Origin: JBKHHU01 sp046539045
Lineage (GTDB): Bacteria > Planctomycetota > Phycisphaerae > SM23-33
Assembly (NCBI GenBank): GCA_046539045.1
Contig: JBKHHU010000029.1
Coordinates: forward strand, 1-24,047
Direction of reading: 5' to 3'
Length of the DNA stretch: 24,047 bases
Shown: positions 22,954 to 24,047 of the stretch, one piece after another
Numbering within the stretch: the stretch's first letter is position 1
Layout: each line of letters starts with the position of its first letter
Notes under the pieces: model-generated
Seen by the model: only the letters and a program-made list of their open reading frames with translations
Database searches by the model: none
What the model was told of the DNA's origin: nothing
Made by a program: the position numbers and the translations under genes

Positions 22954-24047
22954 ATGACGACTGAACTGGCAAAGGTTTACGATCCGCAGAGCGTGGAATC
23001 GCAAATGTACCGGAAGTGGACCGGGAACGGCTGCTTCCATGCCGATCCCACCGCGGAAGGTTTGGACGACAGTTTCTGCATGGTCATCCCCCCGCCGAAC
23101 GTAACCGCCGCGTTGCACCTCGGGCACGCCTTGAACAACACGCTACAGGACATCCTCATCCGCTGGAAGCGGATGCAGCAGCGCAACACGCTCTGGATGC
23201 CCGGAACCGACCACGCCGGAATTGCCACGCAGACCGTCGTCGAAAAACGCGTGCTCAGCGAGCAGAACAAACGCCGCACCGACTTCGAGCGAGACGAATT
23301 CGTCCAGCTCATCCAGGACTGGAAGGATGAGTACGAAGCGACCATCCTCAACCAGCTCAAGACCATGGGCTGCAGCTGCGATTGGGAGCGGACGCGATTC
23401 ACAATGGACGATGTCTGCGCCAAGGCGGTCCGGGCCAACTTCTTCAAGCTCTTCGCCGACGGGTTGATCTACCGAGGCAAGCGGTTGGTCAACTGGGACC
23501 CCGCCACGCAGACCGTCCTTGCCGACGACGAGGTCGAGCACGAGAACGTCAAGGGCTTCTTCTGGTACATGCGATACCCGCTGGAGAAGCCCGTGGAGAT
23601 CGACGGCGAGACCGTGAAGTTCGTGACCGTCGCCACCACCCGCCCGGAGACCATGCTCGGCGACACTGCCGTGGCGATCAATCCGCGCGATCCGCGGGCA
23701 GAGGCGCTGGTCGGAAAGAATGTCCGCCTGCCAATTGTCGGACGACTCATCCCGATCGTTGCCGACGAGTTGGTCGTTTTGCCCGATCCGGAGAGCGACG
23801 ATGAGAAGGCGAAATTCTCCACCGGGTTCCTGAAGGTCACCCCCGCCCACGACCCCAACGACTGGCAGATCGGCCTGCGTCATGACCTGCCCGTGATCAA
23901 CGTGATGGCGCCGGACGGATCGATCAGCGACAAACACGGCTGGGAGGACTGCACCGAACCGGAAGCCCAGCAGTTCCTCGGCATGGACCGTTTCGAGGCC
24001 CGCGAGGCGATCGTCGAATGGTTCCGCCAGGAGAACCTGCTGGAGAA
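22954..24047 (+). CDS. valS: Valyl-tRNA synthetase (5' part, cut by the window end)
   Basis: Class Ia aminoacyl-tRNA synthetase that charges tRNA-Val. About 364 residues are present and the frame runs off the window, so the gene is partial here only because of the boundary. Visible: the ATP-binding PPPNVTAALHLGHAL with the HIGH-type motif HLGH at about residues 55-58, TLWMPGTDHAGIATQ, WKDEYEATILNQLKTMGCSCDW, the NWDPATQTVLADDEVE strand typical of ValRS, and the start of the CP1 editing domain with ATTRPETMLGDTAVAINP. The usual Gly after PPPNVT is Ala. Two ATGs lie at 22951 and 22954; GAGG at 22945-22948 is better spaced for the second. No T-box or Val-rich leader was seen upstream. Confidence 0.96.
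   Translation, partial: MTTELAKVYDPQSVESQMYRKWTGNGCFHADPTAEGLDDSFCMVIPPPNVTAALHLGHALNNTLQDILIRWKRMQQRNTLWMPGTDHAGIATQTVVEKRVLSEQNKRRTDFERDEFVQLIQDWKDEYEATILNQLKTMGCSCDWERTRFTMDDVCAKAVRANFFKLFADGLIYRGKRLVNWDPATQTVLADDEVEHENVKGFFWYMRYPLEKPVEIDGETVKFVTVATTRPETMLGDTAVAINPRDPRAEALVGKNVRLPIVGRLIPIVADELVVLPDPESDDEKAKFSTGFLKVTPAHDPNDWQIGLRHDLPVINVMAPDGSISDKHGWEDCTEPEAQQFLGMDRFEAREAIVEWFRQENLLE

Overview
The window is GC-rich chromosomal DNA with short intergenic gaps. It contains no transposase, phage, CRISPR or rRNA/tRNA gene that I could see. It most likely comes from a planctomycete or a close PVC-group relative, perhaps a Phycisphaerae-like lineage. The evidence is a pseudopilin ending in the H-X9-DG motif, an exported squalene-cyclase-repeat plus DUF4159 protein, a large exported HEAT-repeat protein, and a futalosine-pathway MqnD enzyme. 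This is inference from gene families, not from a marker gene.

Left part (1-9050): a wecB-type UDP-GlcNAc 2-epimerase with its terminator; a degraded small lipoprotein; a DJ-1/PfpI protein; a xylose-isomerase-like TIM-barrel enzyme that appears to start at a rare CTG codon; a yggS-family PLP protein on the opposite strand; a vestige of a uroporphyrinogen-decarboxylase-family gene; an SppA (S49) membrane protease 8 bases from the DUF4159 exported protein; and a HAD phosphatase overlapping a small unknown gene. Middle part (9236-15169): mqnD, a PocR-like/GAF/SpoIIE phosphatase, a frameshifted pseudopilin, an L-rhamnose isomerase (rhaI) and an RNA 3'-phosphate cyclase (rtcA). Right part (15183-24047): trpE, a ROK glucokinase, the HEAT-repeat protein, citramalate synthase (cimA) and the start of valS. 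Most promoters I could find are recognisable sigma70-like -35/-10 pairs, several close to consensus.

The most interesting signals lie upstream of the two amino-acid biosynthesis genes. Before cimA (isoleucine pathway) there is a near-consensus promoter, a highly foldable leader, a 37-codon open frame with an SD and a run of three Ile codons, and then a perfect 9-bp stem with a six-T run, all ahead of the cimA start. Before trpE there is a near-consensus promoter followed by a 28-codon frame carrying three Trp codons within eight codons. Its last Trp codon lies inside a strong hairpin with two competing 5' arms. Each leader is enriched in the codons of the amino acid its gene makes. This is the hallmark of ribosome-mediated attenuation, well known in Proteobacteria and Actinobacteria but, as far as I know, not an established mode in planctomycetes. 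The cimA case is strong. The trpE case is suggestive, because no U-run terminator is visible.

Three loci look damaged, or carry base errors in this assembly: the lipoprotein (1377-1605), the decarboxylase-family fragment (3982-4257) and the pseudopilin (11952-12759).
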